From Adineta steineri (lineage: Eukaryota > Rotifera > Eurotatoria > Adinetida > Adinetidae), in the NCBI GenBank assembly GCA_905250115.1, contig CAJNOI010000019.1:122030-186029 (forward strand): a stretch of DNA of 64,000 bases, in the 5' to 3' direction. Of this stretch, positions 40,391-52,600 are shown piece after piece; positions within the stretch are counted from its first letter, which is position 1, and each line of letters opens with the position of its first letter. The notes under the pieces were generated by a model that worked only from the letters and a program-made list of their open reading frames with translations, did not search any database and was not told where the DNA came from. Both the position numbers and the translations under genes were made by a program.

Positions 40391-43300
40391 ATGAATATGT
40401 CAAACTATAACAATACAGGATCACGTACGAAAAATGCACGTGAGATATACGTTGAACAATTACCTTATGGGCAAGGTAAAAATACAAAATATCGGTTTGA
40501 CTGAAAAAACAACTTTTTTTTTTATTTAAGGTTTAACACCATGTATGAATAAAAAACGAAGACCTTTTACACATTTGAATACAGCTGATGATATGGATCT
40601 TGCTTATCGAAGTACGCCTGATTATTTACGGCACTTAGCTCATCAAGATACATCAGCACCAATTGAATTGATATTAGCAAAAAATATTCCACGTACAAAA
40701 AGTGCTAGTGAAATGACACCAAGAAATAATGGTAAAAAATATTTATGATAATTAAATCATTTAAAATTCTATATATTTTAGTAAATCGATCAATAAGTGG
40801 AAATCCTAAATATAAAGCTCAGGAAGATTATTATGATGAGATACAATCAATGAAAAAAGTTCGATTGAAATTCGAATTATTTTATCTACTATTTATTTTT
40901 TAGGAAATGAAAACAGTAAAAGATGAAAATAGTAATCTTCGTGCTAAAATTCGACGTTTAGAAGAAGATAATGCACGTAAACGAAAAGAAATGGATGCTC
41001 TATATGATACGAATAAAGTAGTAGTTTTATTTCAATTAAATATTGTATAGAATTTTATTTTAAAGGATGGAGATTTACGACGAACATTAAGTGGAACATC
41101 CACAGATCGAAATAATAATTCATCTACTGCAGTTTGTTTTTTTGTATAAAACAAATTCATTAATCTCATTTTTTGTATTTTATAGAATGTTGTCATGAGC
41201 TTAAAACAACGAGTGTTTAAATTAGAAATGCAATTGAAACAAAAAGAAACAACCATCGAGTATATATTTCAAATAAAAAAAACCTATAATTCATTTGTCT
41301 TTTGTGAATATAGTGAAATAAAAAGTGATCCAAGATGGACAAAAAGTACCGAATTAGAAGTACAAAATCGTGCCTTATTTAGTGAACTTGAAAGACAAAA
41401 AGTAGCAAGATTAAATTATCTTCAACAAAAGTAAGCAAATAAAAATTAAATTTTTGCAATAAAATTATTTCTTTTAAGTGATTATACGGCGTCACTTGAT
41501 GAGGAACAAAAGAATGCTGTACGAAAATTAACTAAAGAAAAAGATGATTTAAAAAAAGAAAATGAAAGTTTAAAAAGAAAACTTCATGAAACCGACAAAT
41601 CAGATCGTGTAGAACCATTATCCGCACGTTCAACGGTATGTTCATAAGAATTGACTAGATATAAATCTGATCTTTTCGTTTCATATTTATTTATTGATAG
41701 GGTCGTGGTAATGATAAAGACTTACAATCAAAAATCGATGATCTTCAACGAGATTGTAATAATTACGAAAATGAACTTGCACAAATGAAAGATGATATAA
41801 AACAATTACGTCGTGAACGTAATCAATTTCGTGATAAACTCGAACAAGCTAATGAAGATCTTCAAGAAATCAAACGTGATCGTGATCAATATCGTAAAAA
41901 ATTTGAACAAACTAATGAAGATCTTGAAAGTATGCAACGAGAACGTGATAAATATTCGAAAATAAATCCAACTGGTCGTTCATCACCAGCATTAAAACGT
42001 GATGAAGGACCTTCAAAATTTGATCTAAAGTAAATAGAAAATTATACTTTAATAATACTTTATTAATTTTTTTATATCAAGTTCTCGTCCATCATCACCT
42101 AAAACATCATTAGATGGAAAAAAAACAGTTATACCATTGAAAATGGGATCTAGAAACTTACGAGATGATAATAGAATTAAGTAAGATTAAATTATAAATT
42201 ATTTTTGTAATACCACATTTCATATTCGAGTGATCATAATAATCGAGTGAAAAGTTTTCGAGAAAAACGTGCAGCTACTGTTATTCAACGAGAATGGCGT
42301 CGTCATAATAAATCACGTAAACCTTCTTTACATGATACAAGTATAACAAGACAACAAAATTCTAATAAAGTAGATACTTCTTTGTTTTTTTCGAAATTTA
42401 TCTATTTATCTTTTTTTCCCATTAAGTTACAATCACCACGTTCAAGTACGAACTTTGATAATGGTCCTATGAGAAGTCGACCGACATCAGCTAACAATTC
42501 CAATGAAGTAAAGAATTTAAATATCATAATTTATAATTCACTTTTTTTATTTTTTAAATAGGCTGCATTAAAAACTGTACAAGCATCATTAAGAGGCTAT
42601 TTAAATCGAACTGAAGTTGGTAAAAATCCAAGAGAAACACCCAATGCTCCTTCTAAATCACGATCACCAACTCCTTCGAGAAAATCTCAACATAATGATA
42701 GTGATGATGACGATATTGTAATACCATCGTCTAATGAAAGGAAACGAGACAGTATACTTGATCAACCAAAATCAAATTCAAGACAGTCATTACTCAATGG
42801 TAAGAAACTTTTACGAGCTCAGATCAACTCTTAGAAGTCAAATGATCTACTAATATTTATGACATCATAAAGGAAAATATTACTTGTTTAAACATTGATT
42901 AATATTTGTCTTTTATTTACGAAAAATATGAAATTGTATCATTGATTTATTTAGATAAACTTGGATCTAATAATCGAGATTTAACTAACAACATGGTAAG
43001 TATAGAATGACATTCAAATATCATTTTATTCGTATTGTTCTCTAGCGTCGAACACCTCCACCTTCCACGGATAGATTTCGACCCGTATCGCCTAATATCG
43101 GTAGTTCTAAACAAGGTCTTCCGAATGATCGAAGTATGTATGAATAATCAACAAAATTCAAATTTTTATTCTTTTTTTGTCATACAGTTAAACTTGCAAC
43201 AAATGCTACAGGGTTCAGTCCACCTAGTTTTGTAAGACTAAATATACACACATAGAGCTATCGTTTATTTATTCTTTGTTCATTAGCCTCGTTCGGCCTC

Positions 43301-44048
43301 TCCACCAGTTGATGATCGTCGACCTACATCTCCGCGTCCTGGCAGCGGTGTTAGTGGTTCCAAGCAAAGCTTACTAAACGATCGAAGTTAGTATTTAGAA
43401 TTCATTTTATTTTATTTTATCATAACTGTTGTATAGATAAACTTGGATCAAATAGTCGAATCCCAACAAATGATCGAGAATCAAACTCAAAATTGGTAAG
43501 AATACATATGAATGAGAAAAATAATCCGTTGTCGAATATTTATCTTTCTCTACAAAACGACTTCGATAGATGATTTAGTAACAAATTTATTGAGCCTAGA
43601 AATATGCTTTAGAAAAAAGGAATTTATTATATAAATCGAATTAAAATATATTGACTATCTTTAATATATATATACATTAGACTCGTCCATTTTCTCCATC
43701 AAACAATGATCAACGACCGGCATCACCATCTACTAATAATTCCAAACAAAACTTACCCAACGATCAAAGTATACTTCTAAAATTCTTCGAATTCAATTTT
43801 TCATTCTCTACTATATAGATAAATTTGGTTCAGGTAGTCGAATTAGACCCAATGATCGAGATTCATCTTCAAAATTAGTATGTATTTTTTGTTAAAAATT
43901 TTCTAATAAATATTTGTATTACAATTTTTAGACACGTCCATCCTCGCCTTCCAATGATCGTCCAACACCAAGAAAAAGTCCATCGAATTCGAAATCATCT
44001 ATTAGAGATATTCCAGAAGAAGATGATGATGATGATGACGTTATCTGA
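40391..44048 (+). CDS. IQCE: IQ domain-containing protein E
   Basis: Twenty-one exons with consistent phase give about 790 residues: 40391-40475, 40531-40731, 40782-40858, 40904-41017, 41066-41131, 41186-41259, 41314-41430, 41479-41635, 41701-42029, 42082-42180, 42231-42369, 42427-42507, 42562-42799, then eight tail exons from 42955 to 44048. Early conserved blocks are EDYYDEIQSMKKEMK, KIRRLEEDNARKRKEMDAL and VMSLKQRVFKLEMQLKQKE. A charged coiled coil follows. Two IQ-like calmodulin-binding helices are AATVIQREWRRHNKSRK and ALKTVQASLRGYLNR. DDDDIVIPSS matches the DDIVIAPS-like motif of the family's tail. IQCE is a ciliary-base partner of EVC-EVC2 in Hedgehog signalling. The C-terminal tail is built from tandemly duplicated exon pairs and ends in a poly-Asp VI motif. 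Confidence 0.82.
42955..44048 (+). repeat. four tandemly duplicated exon pairs in the IQCE tail
   Basis: Short exons at 42955-42995, 43188-43231, 43437-43495 and 43819-43877 encode variants of (D/N)KLGSNSR...NDR. Each is followed by an exon at 43046-43133, 43287-43386, 43681-43768 or 43932-44048 encoding variants of TRPxSPxxDxRPxSPxxxxSKQxLxNDR. All internal exons share the same phase boundaries (2 bases in/0 out, then 0 in/1 out), so each pair is a modular, frame-neutral unit. Confidence 0.85.
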
Positions 44049-44372
44049 GTACTGAATAACATTTCTTTGTTTTGTGTGTGTGGGTGGATGTGTGTATATT
44101 TTTTATTTGTTTCGCATACGATCGAAGTAAAAGAAAAAGAAAAAGAACGAAATTTATGAACAAAAAAAAATGCACATTTATTTATATGAAGAAAATTTTT
44201 AGACATGAAAATAGACAACAAATGATAGGTTATTTGAATGGTATAGGTTCGGATTTGAGCGATGAATCGCATACATACGAAGGATAATATTGATGAATAT
44301 CACGATCTAGAAAAAAAAATAAATCAATATTGAATAAATTATAATTTATAAGAGTATATTTACACAATAGAA
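44049..44372. other. short convergent spacer
   Basis: 3' flanks of IQCE (+) and the Pax gene (-). It contains a TGTGTGTGTGGGTGGATGTGTG run near 44074-44097 and two AATAAA-type signals near 44322-44340. No gene. Confidence 0.5.
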
Positions 44373-46205
44373 TTATTTACTAAAATTTGGAAATGTTGAA
44401 TAACGCCAATCCGTTGAATATGGATATGACGAATAATAATCTAAATAAAAATTCTTCAATTGATTTTTATTCCATAAAATAAACTTACCCGATGTATGTG
44501 CTGGTATTGAAAAACTGGGTGCTGTCGGTGGTGTTGGGTAAGATGTTGATGATGAACAAAATATTTCATTTGATTCTAAAAACAGAAAAAATTTTTTTTT
44601 ATAAAATCAAATCTTTTGAAAATAAACGAACGTGTTGATGTTATATCAAATTCATTTTTCATTGAATTATTTCCAATAAATTGCTGATTAACATTATGAA
44701 ATGATGATTGAGCTGATAAATCTGTTGAGAAATCATTTGGATTATAATTTAGATAATTATTTGATGTATACATTGCATTCCATTTTGCACGACGTTGATC
44801 AATATAAGCCTTAGAAATATAGAAATAAAAAAAATTTCCTTTTCTTTTTTTTTCTTTCTTACTTTAATTATTGATTCTGTTAAACCAGTTGCTTTAACAA
44901 TCGATTCAATTTGTGCATTATCAGCCCATGGATTATCTTTAAAAAATTTATCCAAAAAATCAATTTGTTCGGCCGAAAAATGTTTTTGATCATGCATTTC
45001 TATAAGAACAAAAAAAAAGAAAGAATAACAAAAAATTATTCAAATTCCTTAGAGAGAATATCGTCATTTGGTCTTTGTCTAGTTCATCATTTTGACAGTT
45101 TGACTAATGGTCTCTTACCGATAGGATGATTTGTACGAGATCCATGATGATGATGATGATGATGATGAGAACGTTTTGTTGAATATTCATTTGCATGTAA
45201 ATTATATTGTGAATGATTAAGTAAACTATGAATACTATAACCGTTAGGTGACGAAGATGCACCTGTTGCAAGACTTCGACTATCATCTTCATTACTTGTT
45301 GTACCATTAACAAGATTTGGTGTTGTAGTTGTTGTTTCATTTGATGTTGTTGGTGATGAATTTGTATTATGATTATTTAGTTTAGTATTATCATTTAAAC
45401 TTCCACGATTACGAACAATTCTAAATAGACAAATTCAATAGACAAATTTGATCAAAGAAGAAAAAAAAATCTAACAAATGAATATAGGTCGGCAAAACAA
45501 TGTTGCTTCGAGTCATTAGTTAACAAATATCCATTGATTCTTTTCATTCACATAATATACAATAGAAATATATATCATTCATTTACCTATTAATCGAACT
45601 AACACTTGGTACTTTATCTGAATCACATATTCCATCAGCAATAAGACGTTCTCGAATTTCCCACGCAAACATTGTTGGTGCTTGACTTTTATAATTACTT
45701 ATAGCATCAACAACTTTTGGTGTCGCAACTTTAGGTTTACTTCCGCCAATAATACCTGGACGAATCGAACCTGTTTCATGATATCTAAATTGAATAAAAT
45801 TTGATTTGCTTGCCCTTTTTTTTCAAAGAATTAATGATTTACCTTCCAAGAATTTTGCTAACACAACCATGTGAGACACGTAATTGTCGACTTATATCAC
45901 ATGGTCGTACACCTTGTTTAGCGAGATCAACAATTGACTGACGAACAAGATCAGGTAATGGTCGACCATTAACAAAAACTCCACCGAGTTGATTAATACC
46001 GCCATGTCCTATGTAAGAAATATTCTTTAGTAAAAAAAATGATGAGTTTAGATAATAGATACTATCGATTCTTGCGATTCAATGGAGCACAAAGGGATAA
46101 AAAAAAGAGAGGGAAGGCAAGAATCGATAGGGGAAAAAATACAGAGCACCTACCGAATTTGGAATATCGGTATTGAGCTGCAACGAACTGGTTGAACGGA
46201 AACAT
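44373..46205 (-). CDS. Pax transcription factor, PAX2/5/8-like paired domain with divergent homeodomain
   Basis: Eight exons, 46205-46154, 46008-45843, 45784-45587, 45420-45119, 44999-44863, 44809-44632, 44575-44489 and 44440-44373, give 395 residues. The paired domain starts almost at the N-terminus: [60 protein letters not shown] and [11 protein letters not shown], ending [13 protein letters not shown]. It is closest to PAX2/5/8 from memory, though spiralian Pax-beta genes are a possibility. A Ser/Asn/His-rich linker follows, then a homeodomain ([20 protein letters not shown] to [10 protein letters not shown]). In its recognition helix the usual WF-N becomes YI-Q, so W48, F49 and N51 are all changed. 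The tail is Ser/Tyr/Pro-rich, as in activation domains. A nuclear developmental regulator. The large flanking non-coding region fits its regulation. Confidence 0.88.
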
Positions 46206-48177
46206 GGTTTCGCACAGCAACAAGTCTCTTTTGCACCAACGAGAGACAGTCTCCAAAAGTCAATGAAGGGAAGAGAAAGATAGATAGAAGCAAGAAGAAG
46301 AAAAAAAAAGTCCAATAGAGCGTTACTGCTTTCTATGTATATGATAGATTGAGTATTTTTCCAAGCACACACAGTGTCGAATGACGAGAAAAGCCAATGA
46401 CTCGTCTCGAGTTGTTTGAGGAATAGAGAGAAAGAGAGAGAAACTTGATTAAAAGAGACGACAACAACTATTGTACCGAATCGATATGCATCAATGATAT
46501 TTTGAGGAAAAAAAATTCAAACGATATAGAGAGAAGAAGGAGAAGAAGAAAAAAAGCGTTCGTTTGTCTTTTTTTTTTCTCTCAAGAGAATTGAGAGAAT
46601 AGTCAGAGTTTGTTGTTACTCATTTAATAGATTAAGTAACGACGTTTCTCTTTCGTCCATCTTCAAATCACAATTTCTTTTCTTTTTCATTTTATTTATA
46701 GCATTCATTTACATGATGAAAATTAAATTTTTGCTTTTCTATTCTAACCAATAAGAAAATAATTGAAACAGTAGGCAGTCTTTTTTTCTTCTTTTTCTTT
46801 CAACCAATGGATAAATAAAAGCATAGAATTGAAAATAACTTGTTAATCATTCAACATCATTTAGTATGAATGAAATGAAGATGTTCATTGTCGACAAAAT
46901 TACATATACAACACGTCGACATCGATCTTTTTTTTTTCTCGACAATCTCAGGAGAATAACTTGTTACGAGACATTTTAACACTTACTCAAAAAGAAAGAG
47001 AGAAGATAAATGAAGCTAACTAATTGTACAATTATTTTTGTTTGAATATTAAAGAAAAAATTCTTTGACATTAGGAATCAATTATCTATTTCTTTTTTCG
47101 AAATGAAATTAAACACTACTACTAATCAATAAAATCAATTCATCTTATTCGAAAGTAAATTCTATGTATAATAAAATATTCATATTGTACTGTAACACAA
47201 AAAGAGTTCATTAATTATTTTGTAGTTTCGAATTCTTCCATTTGGTTGATTTTAATTAAACAGAAAAGCTCTCAACTTGTTCAATTTAAGTAAAAGTTGT
47301 CTTATATGCTTCGATGAGCGAATATGATTTTTTTTGTGTGTGTGTGTGTATTTTCTCTTCTCAACTCTCGCACTACATCTGTGCAATCTTTTTTTTTTGT
47401 TCTAATAGAATTGAGGGGAAAAAAAGACGCTAAACAATATGTGTCAAATCATTGTGTCCAAGGGAAAACAAAAAAAAGAAGAAGAAGATGAAAGATATGA
47501 TCGGTTAATTATATTAATAATAATATCAAATCACAGGAGACTAAAAAATAGAATTAAAGACGAATAAATTTTGATAAAAACAAACATAATTTAATAAAAA
47601 AGAAAATTAAACATAAACAAAGTTTAATTCGATCGATACTAGTTCATTAAATAGGATACGCTTGATAGATAAACAAGTGAATATTTTAAATGACTTGACT
47701 AAAATACATAATAGAGAACATTAAATTTCAATTGTAGATGACATAATATAAACTTCACATGTCAAAAAGAAGAATATAAGATTTATTAAGAATGGAAAAA
47801 AGTAGTTTTGTACATGTGAACCATGACTATTGATTGCCGTAATATTCATCATTGATAGCACAATTTCTATGTTGTGCCAATGTCATCTTCAACTTGGTTG
47901 GATATTTATATTTAATAATTTTCTGATGTGGCAGTAATTTTGTTAATTGGTTGTTTCATTAGAATTATTTGTTTGTGAAAATGAACTCAAAGAATAGTTT
48001 TAGAAGTTCTATTGAATTTAACCAAGTTAACGACAAGACACATGTTGGACTATTAAGAAAACGAAGAAGAAAAGGATATATCAAAAAGGTTAACATAGCT
48101 TACGCTTAATAGAATTTGTTCTCTGTTTATTCTTTCAAGTATTTTTGTTGGGAAAATAAGTATGTCAGATGAACGTT
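46206..48177. other. 2 kb non-coding region upstream of the Pax gene
   Basis: AT-rich with purine-rich and pyrimidine-rich runs and a (GT)n run near 47335-47350. No exon or RNA gene recognised. It probably includes the promoter and 5'-UTR of the Pax gene, in line with large regulatory flanks of developmental genes. Confidence 0.45.
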
Positions 48178-48366
48178 GACATATTCAGGGCGGATCATCC
48201 AGGACTTCTATGAGGGGGTGGCGGTTTATAAAAAGAAAAGTGGAAAGTAGTATTCTTCTCTATGAGTGAAACCTATAGTGTTCTACCTGTTTTTGGTATT
48301 TGTCGAAGTATCTATTTTCGAAGGGGTGCCTGTCGTCGAATAGCTAGATCCGCCCCTGGACATATT
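48178..48366. mobile_element. hAT-type MITE with 8 bp target-site duplication
   Basis: A 173 bp element (48186-48358) starts CAGGGCGGATCATCC and ends CTAGATCCGCCCCTG; the reverse complement of the end is CAGGGGCGGATCTAG, so the termini are inverted repeats differing by one inserted base and a few substitutions. It is flanked on both sides by GACATATT (48178-48185 and 48359-48366), a perfect 8 bp direct repeat. CAGGGGCGGATC-type ends and 8 bp duplications are characteristic of hAT transposons. There is no transposase, so it is non-autonomous. The perfect duplication suggests a fairly recent insertion. Confidence 0.88.
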
Positions 48367-48464
48367 TAATAATCAGAAGTATCCGTTATATCTTCTAATG
48401 CTTTATTCACTATATTTCTACAAAACAATCTTTAACTTTACTTATTTTTGAAAGTACGAGCTTT

Positions 48465-48742
48465 CCCTAGTCGAACTTTTTTTGCATGCACATGAGATTC
48501 TTGATTTTCTTGGCAGGTGGGTAATAACAAAAATTTAATGTAAAAAAAGCATCCAAACCGAACATTGTTTTCTTTTACAAATGAGTATTATCTGAAGAAA
48601 AAACATTCATACCTATACCGAAAATTTTCATAATTGTTTTGTGCACATGCACATCTGATTCTTGAGCAAGATTGTCATGCGCTATGGACACATTTAGAAG
48701 TCAAATCTTGTCAAGCGCTTGAAAAAAAAAGTTCGACTAGGG
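48465..48742. mobile_element. second small terminal-inverted-repeat element
   Basis: The element begins CCCTAGTCGAACTTTTTTT (48465-48483) and ends with the exact complement AAAAAAAGTTCGACTAGGG (48724-48742), giving 19 bp perfect terminal inverted repeats around 278 bp. Inside, two subterminal blocks GCACATGAGATTCTTGA and GCACATCTGATTCTTGAG are direct repeats of each other. CCCTAG ends recall piggyBac-type elements, but no TTAA flank is present, so the superfamily is open. It lies 106 bp beyond the hAT-type element. No coding capacity. Confidence 0.75.
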
Positions 48743-49627
48743 TTCCGCTTTATAGATATCTTATTTTACGATAGTCATTCACCTTTTCATCTATCAGAAA
48801 TAGAATAAAATCAATTATATACTTTGTACAGTCAATTTAACATTTATTTCATAACAAACTGAAACACGAGAATCTTTTTTCAACAGCAAAGTAATTCGTT
48901 CGATTTCATCTATTTGTCTAATTCATTCATTTGATTAATATACTTGAAGAATACATCTTATTTATTTGAAATAGAAAAAAAATGCAATACAAACCAAAAA
49001 AAAAAGAATAAGTATCTAAATAGAATCATGAAAATGTAAGTGAATATTTTTTAAAGAGACAGAACACAATGAAAAGAAAAATGTCTTCATCACATAAATA
49101 AGGCAAACATAAAAAAAAACATGTTCATTTAGAGAGCCCGACAAAAAAAAATATTTGACACATCCACAAGGCAAAATTATTTCTAGGTATAAAGCTACAA
49201 TAAAATAAAAGTATGGACGGTATGATGAGATTAAGAATGTTAAAAGAAGCAAAATGCAAAAGCAAAAAAAAGAAGAAGAAGAAGAGATTAATAAGAATAT
49301 GATACTTTTTTTTATATAGCGTTTCAAAAAACAAAACGATCTATTCTAAGGCAATCAGAAAAATTTCACTGTTAAAAAAAGAAATGATGACACTGGTTTT
49401 CGATTTTAAATAAGGCTTATAGACGAATTTTTGTTTCTTTTATGTTTCACAACGATTGATCACACTATTCGCAAAAAAAACTCTAATGATCTTTCTGTGT
49501 GTGTGTGTATGTATTTGTTTTCTAGTCTCCATAGACAGGTAAATGTAAATGTGTTAGGTGAGAAAATATGTTAAAAAATATATATATATATATAAATTGA
49601 GAAAAATTCTTTCTTTCTTTTTTTTCG
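48743..49627. other. 885 bp intergenic region, 3' side of CROCC
   Basis: AT-rich with long A runs and a (GT)n stretch near 49496-49508. Open frames on the minus strand (49016-49334) are low-complexity Phe/Leu/Ser translations and are not supported. Confidence 0.5.
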
Positions 49628-52600
49628 TTAATAACGTGGTCGCGATGATCGTACACGTGTACCTGGTGATTGAGGACCGAGTTGAGATGGTGATGCTGCA
49701 GCCGCAGCTCGCATTGAACGTATTGAAATTGATGGTGATAAGTTACGTCGAGTTGGTGAAGAATGACGTACAGGTGGTTCATGTATATCAGCTAATCGTT
49801 TTGTTTCATGATCTAAAAGAACGGGATCAAGACCATGTGGATCTTGTGATACAAATGATAATGAATCAGTAATTTCACGACGAAGTGCTGTAATTTCTTC
49901 GCCATTTGCTAATGAACGATTTAGAAATGATTGACGTTTACGCATTTCTTGATGAAGTTGCTCTTTTAATGTAGTAATCTATTAATTTCAATATAAGAAA
50001 TTTTTTGTTTAATATAAAATATGAAAATTACTTGTTCTTCGAGACTTTTAACACGACATCGATGTGCTTTTTCACGTGCTTCTAAAGCACGTTCAGCAGC
50101 AGTCTGAGATGATCGAATACGTTCAGTTTCAGCTTCAGTTTCACGTCGATTACGTGTTGTTAAATCAATTAAACTAAAAATTAAAATTTCTAGATATTAA
50201 TATCTCTAAAAAAACAAAATAACTAAATTACCGTTGTGCATGTTGTTGTTCTGATTCGTTAAGTGCTGCTTGTAAATGTTCACATTGTCGTTGTAAAACT
50301 TGATTTTCTTCTTCTAATCGACGAAATTGTCGATCAAATTCTGCTCGATCCCACGAACGAATAATATCTTCTGTTACAACACGTTCACGTTCAACCTTTT
50401 ATAATTAAAAAAAAACAAATAGTCAAATATATAATTTTAATATTTTCAACAAACTTTATCTAAAGTTTTTTTTAAAACATTTTTATCTTTTTCTAAACGT
50501 AATTTTGATCTCTCAGCTTCACGTCTTTCTAAGTCAAGATTGCCTAATTGGCGTTGTAAAAGAGCATTCTTCTCTTGTAATGCTTGTTTTTCAGCAGTTA
50601 GTATTGAAATTTTTTGAACCACTTCTTGTTCATTTTCTTGACGTTGAACAAGAAGCTAAAAATATAACAAAGAAAATTAAATATTCTTTTCTTTTTGTTT
50701 TTCGTCATAACATACTGTATTCGCATTTCGTAGCTGATTTTCTAATTCATGTCGTCTCATATCTGAATCGGTCACTTCATTTTGTAGATGATGTACACGT
50801 TCAAGTAATTCATGATTTTGTTTTTTAAGTTCACCAACTTGTGTTCTGAATAACAAGAACAAAAAAATATATTAATCATAATTATTATTATTTAATATAC
50901 CGTGATTGTTCAAGTTTATCTTGTAAGATACGACGTTCAGCTTCATTACTTTGTAAAGCACCTTGAATACCACCAAGTTTTTGTTGTAAATCAGCTGCTT
51001 GATAGTTTGTTTGTGATAATGTTTGATTAAGTGATTGTACACGTGTTTTCAAACTTGATTCACCTTCTTCTGTTTTAGCTAATGTCAAAGATAAACGATC
51101 AACACTTAATTGTAATGATTGACATTTTTCTTCACGATCCTAACAAAAACAAGAAAAAATGGGCGTTATATTTTAGAATAAAATAATTTTACTTGAATTT
51201 GTCGAATCAATGCTTCACATCGTTCTTGATGTACTTGAATTTCAGTATCTTTATCTGTAAGAATCATATTTAAACGTTGTAATTCACCTTCTAATCCTCG
51301 ACGATTCATTTCAAGTTCAGTTGCACGAGCTTCAGTTTCATCTAATGCTCGTTTTAACTGTCGTTTTTCATCTGCTAAACGTGATTCAGTTAATTTTGAT
51401 ACACCCATTTTTTCCTTAATATTTGAAATTATCTTTTTTTTTGAAAGAATAAATTATTCAATCTTACAGAAAGTTGTTTCTTTTCATTATCTCCCGATAT
51501 TAAATTTCGTTCAAGCGCAGATATTTGATCTAACATTGTTTTACGTTCGCGTTCACTTCTTCGAATAGTATCTTCTTGTAATAATAAAGCATTTTGAGCA
51601 CTTTGTAAACGAGTATCTACACCTTTTTTGTCTAGCAAAAGAAAGAAAAGAAGAAATTAATTGATTAAATTAAATCAATGTGTTATAATCAAAAGGAAAA
51701 TTTTCATAATGAGCAGCTTTTTTTTCTTACACATGAAATGTTCATAGAAATGGCAACTGAATAGGATAGGTTTTATATGAAAAAAAAACAAAATAAAGAT
51801 AATCTACCTTCTTCAAATGACATAAGTGTTTTTTGTAATTGACTAAAACGTTGTTCGGTTCTTAAAAGACTATCTTCAAGTTCTTTTGTTGTTCGACGAA
51901 GTACTGCAGCTTCAGCTTAAAACAAAAACATATATAAATATATTTATTTTATCTTTTTTTTTCGAAATTTTACCAGCACAATCATCTCGATCACGTTCTG
52001 TTGTAATATAATTTTGAACAAAATCTCGTAATGCTGTACGAATTTGTTCTGGATCAATATCAGCAACATCAACATATGTTGAACCAGGTGAACGTGCACG
52101 TTCACCATCATAATCTGGTGTATGTGAACGTGGATGTGGACTACGTGATGTTCGTCGTAATATAGGTGATGATCGATTTTCATTACTATCAAAACCTTTT
52201 GTTGGTGATATTGGTCGACGACGAATACTTGGACTTGGTGAACGACTTCGAGCTCGTGCACCACTGCTACTACGTGATCCATAACCGATTGTGCGACGTA
52301 AACTCGATACAATACTACCTAGTTTATATTCAGCATCACGTTTAGCTCCTTCGACACTAAATTAATAAAAAGTTCTTTTTTTTGTTACTTTTATTTGTTA
52401 TTTTCTCTTACCGTGCTAATTGTGTATCAAGTGCACTGGCTCGTCCTTCAGCACCTGATAAAACAATACGTAATTCTGAAATCATTTGATTAGCACCTTC
52501 AAGTGCTAATTCAACATTTCGTCGTTCATCGATTGCTTTACGTTCTACAATGACACATATGAAAACTAAAACAAATTATTTTTAAAAATTTTACCAAGGC

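Noticed and set aside
44072..44287. Open frames on both strands 3' of IQCE
   Set aside because: Low-complexity translations of GT-rich and A-rich 3' flank, with no protein-like pattern.
48465..48742. piggyBac assignment of the second TIR element
   Set aside because: CCCTAG ends are suggestive, but no TTAA duplication flanks it.
51944..52312. 122-residue minus-strand frame rich in His and Val
   Set aside because: Out of frame with CROCC exon 52356-51974, whose product matches rootletin.
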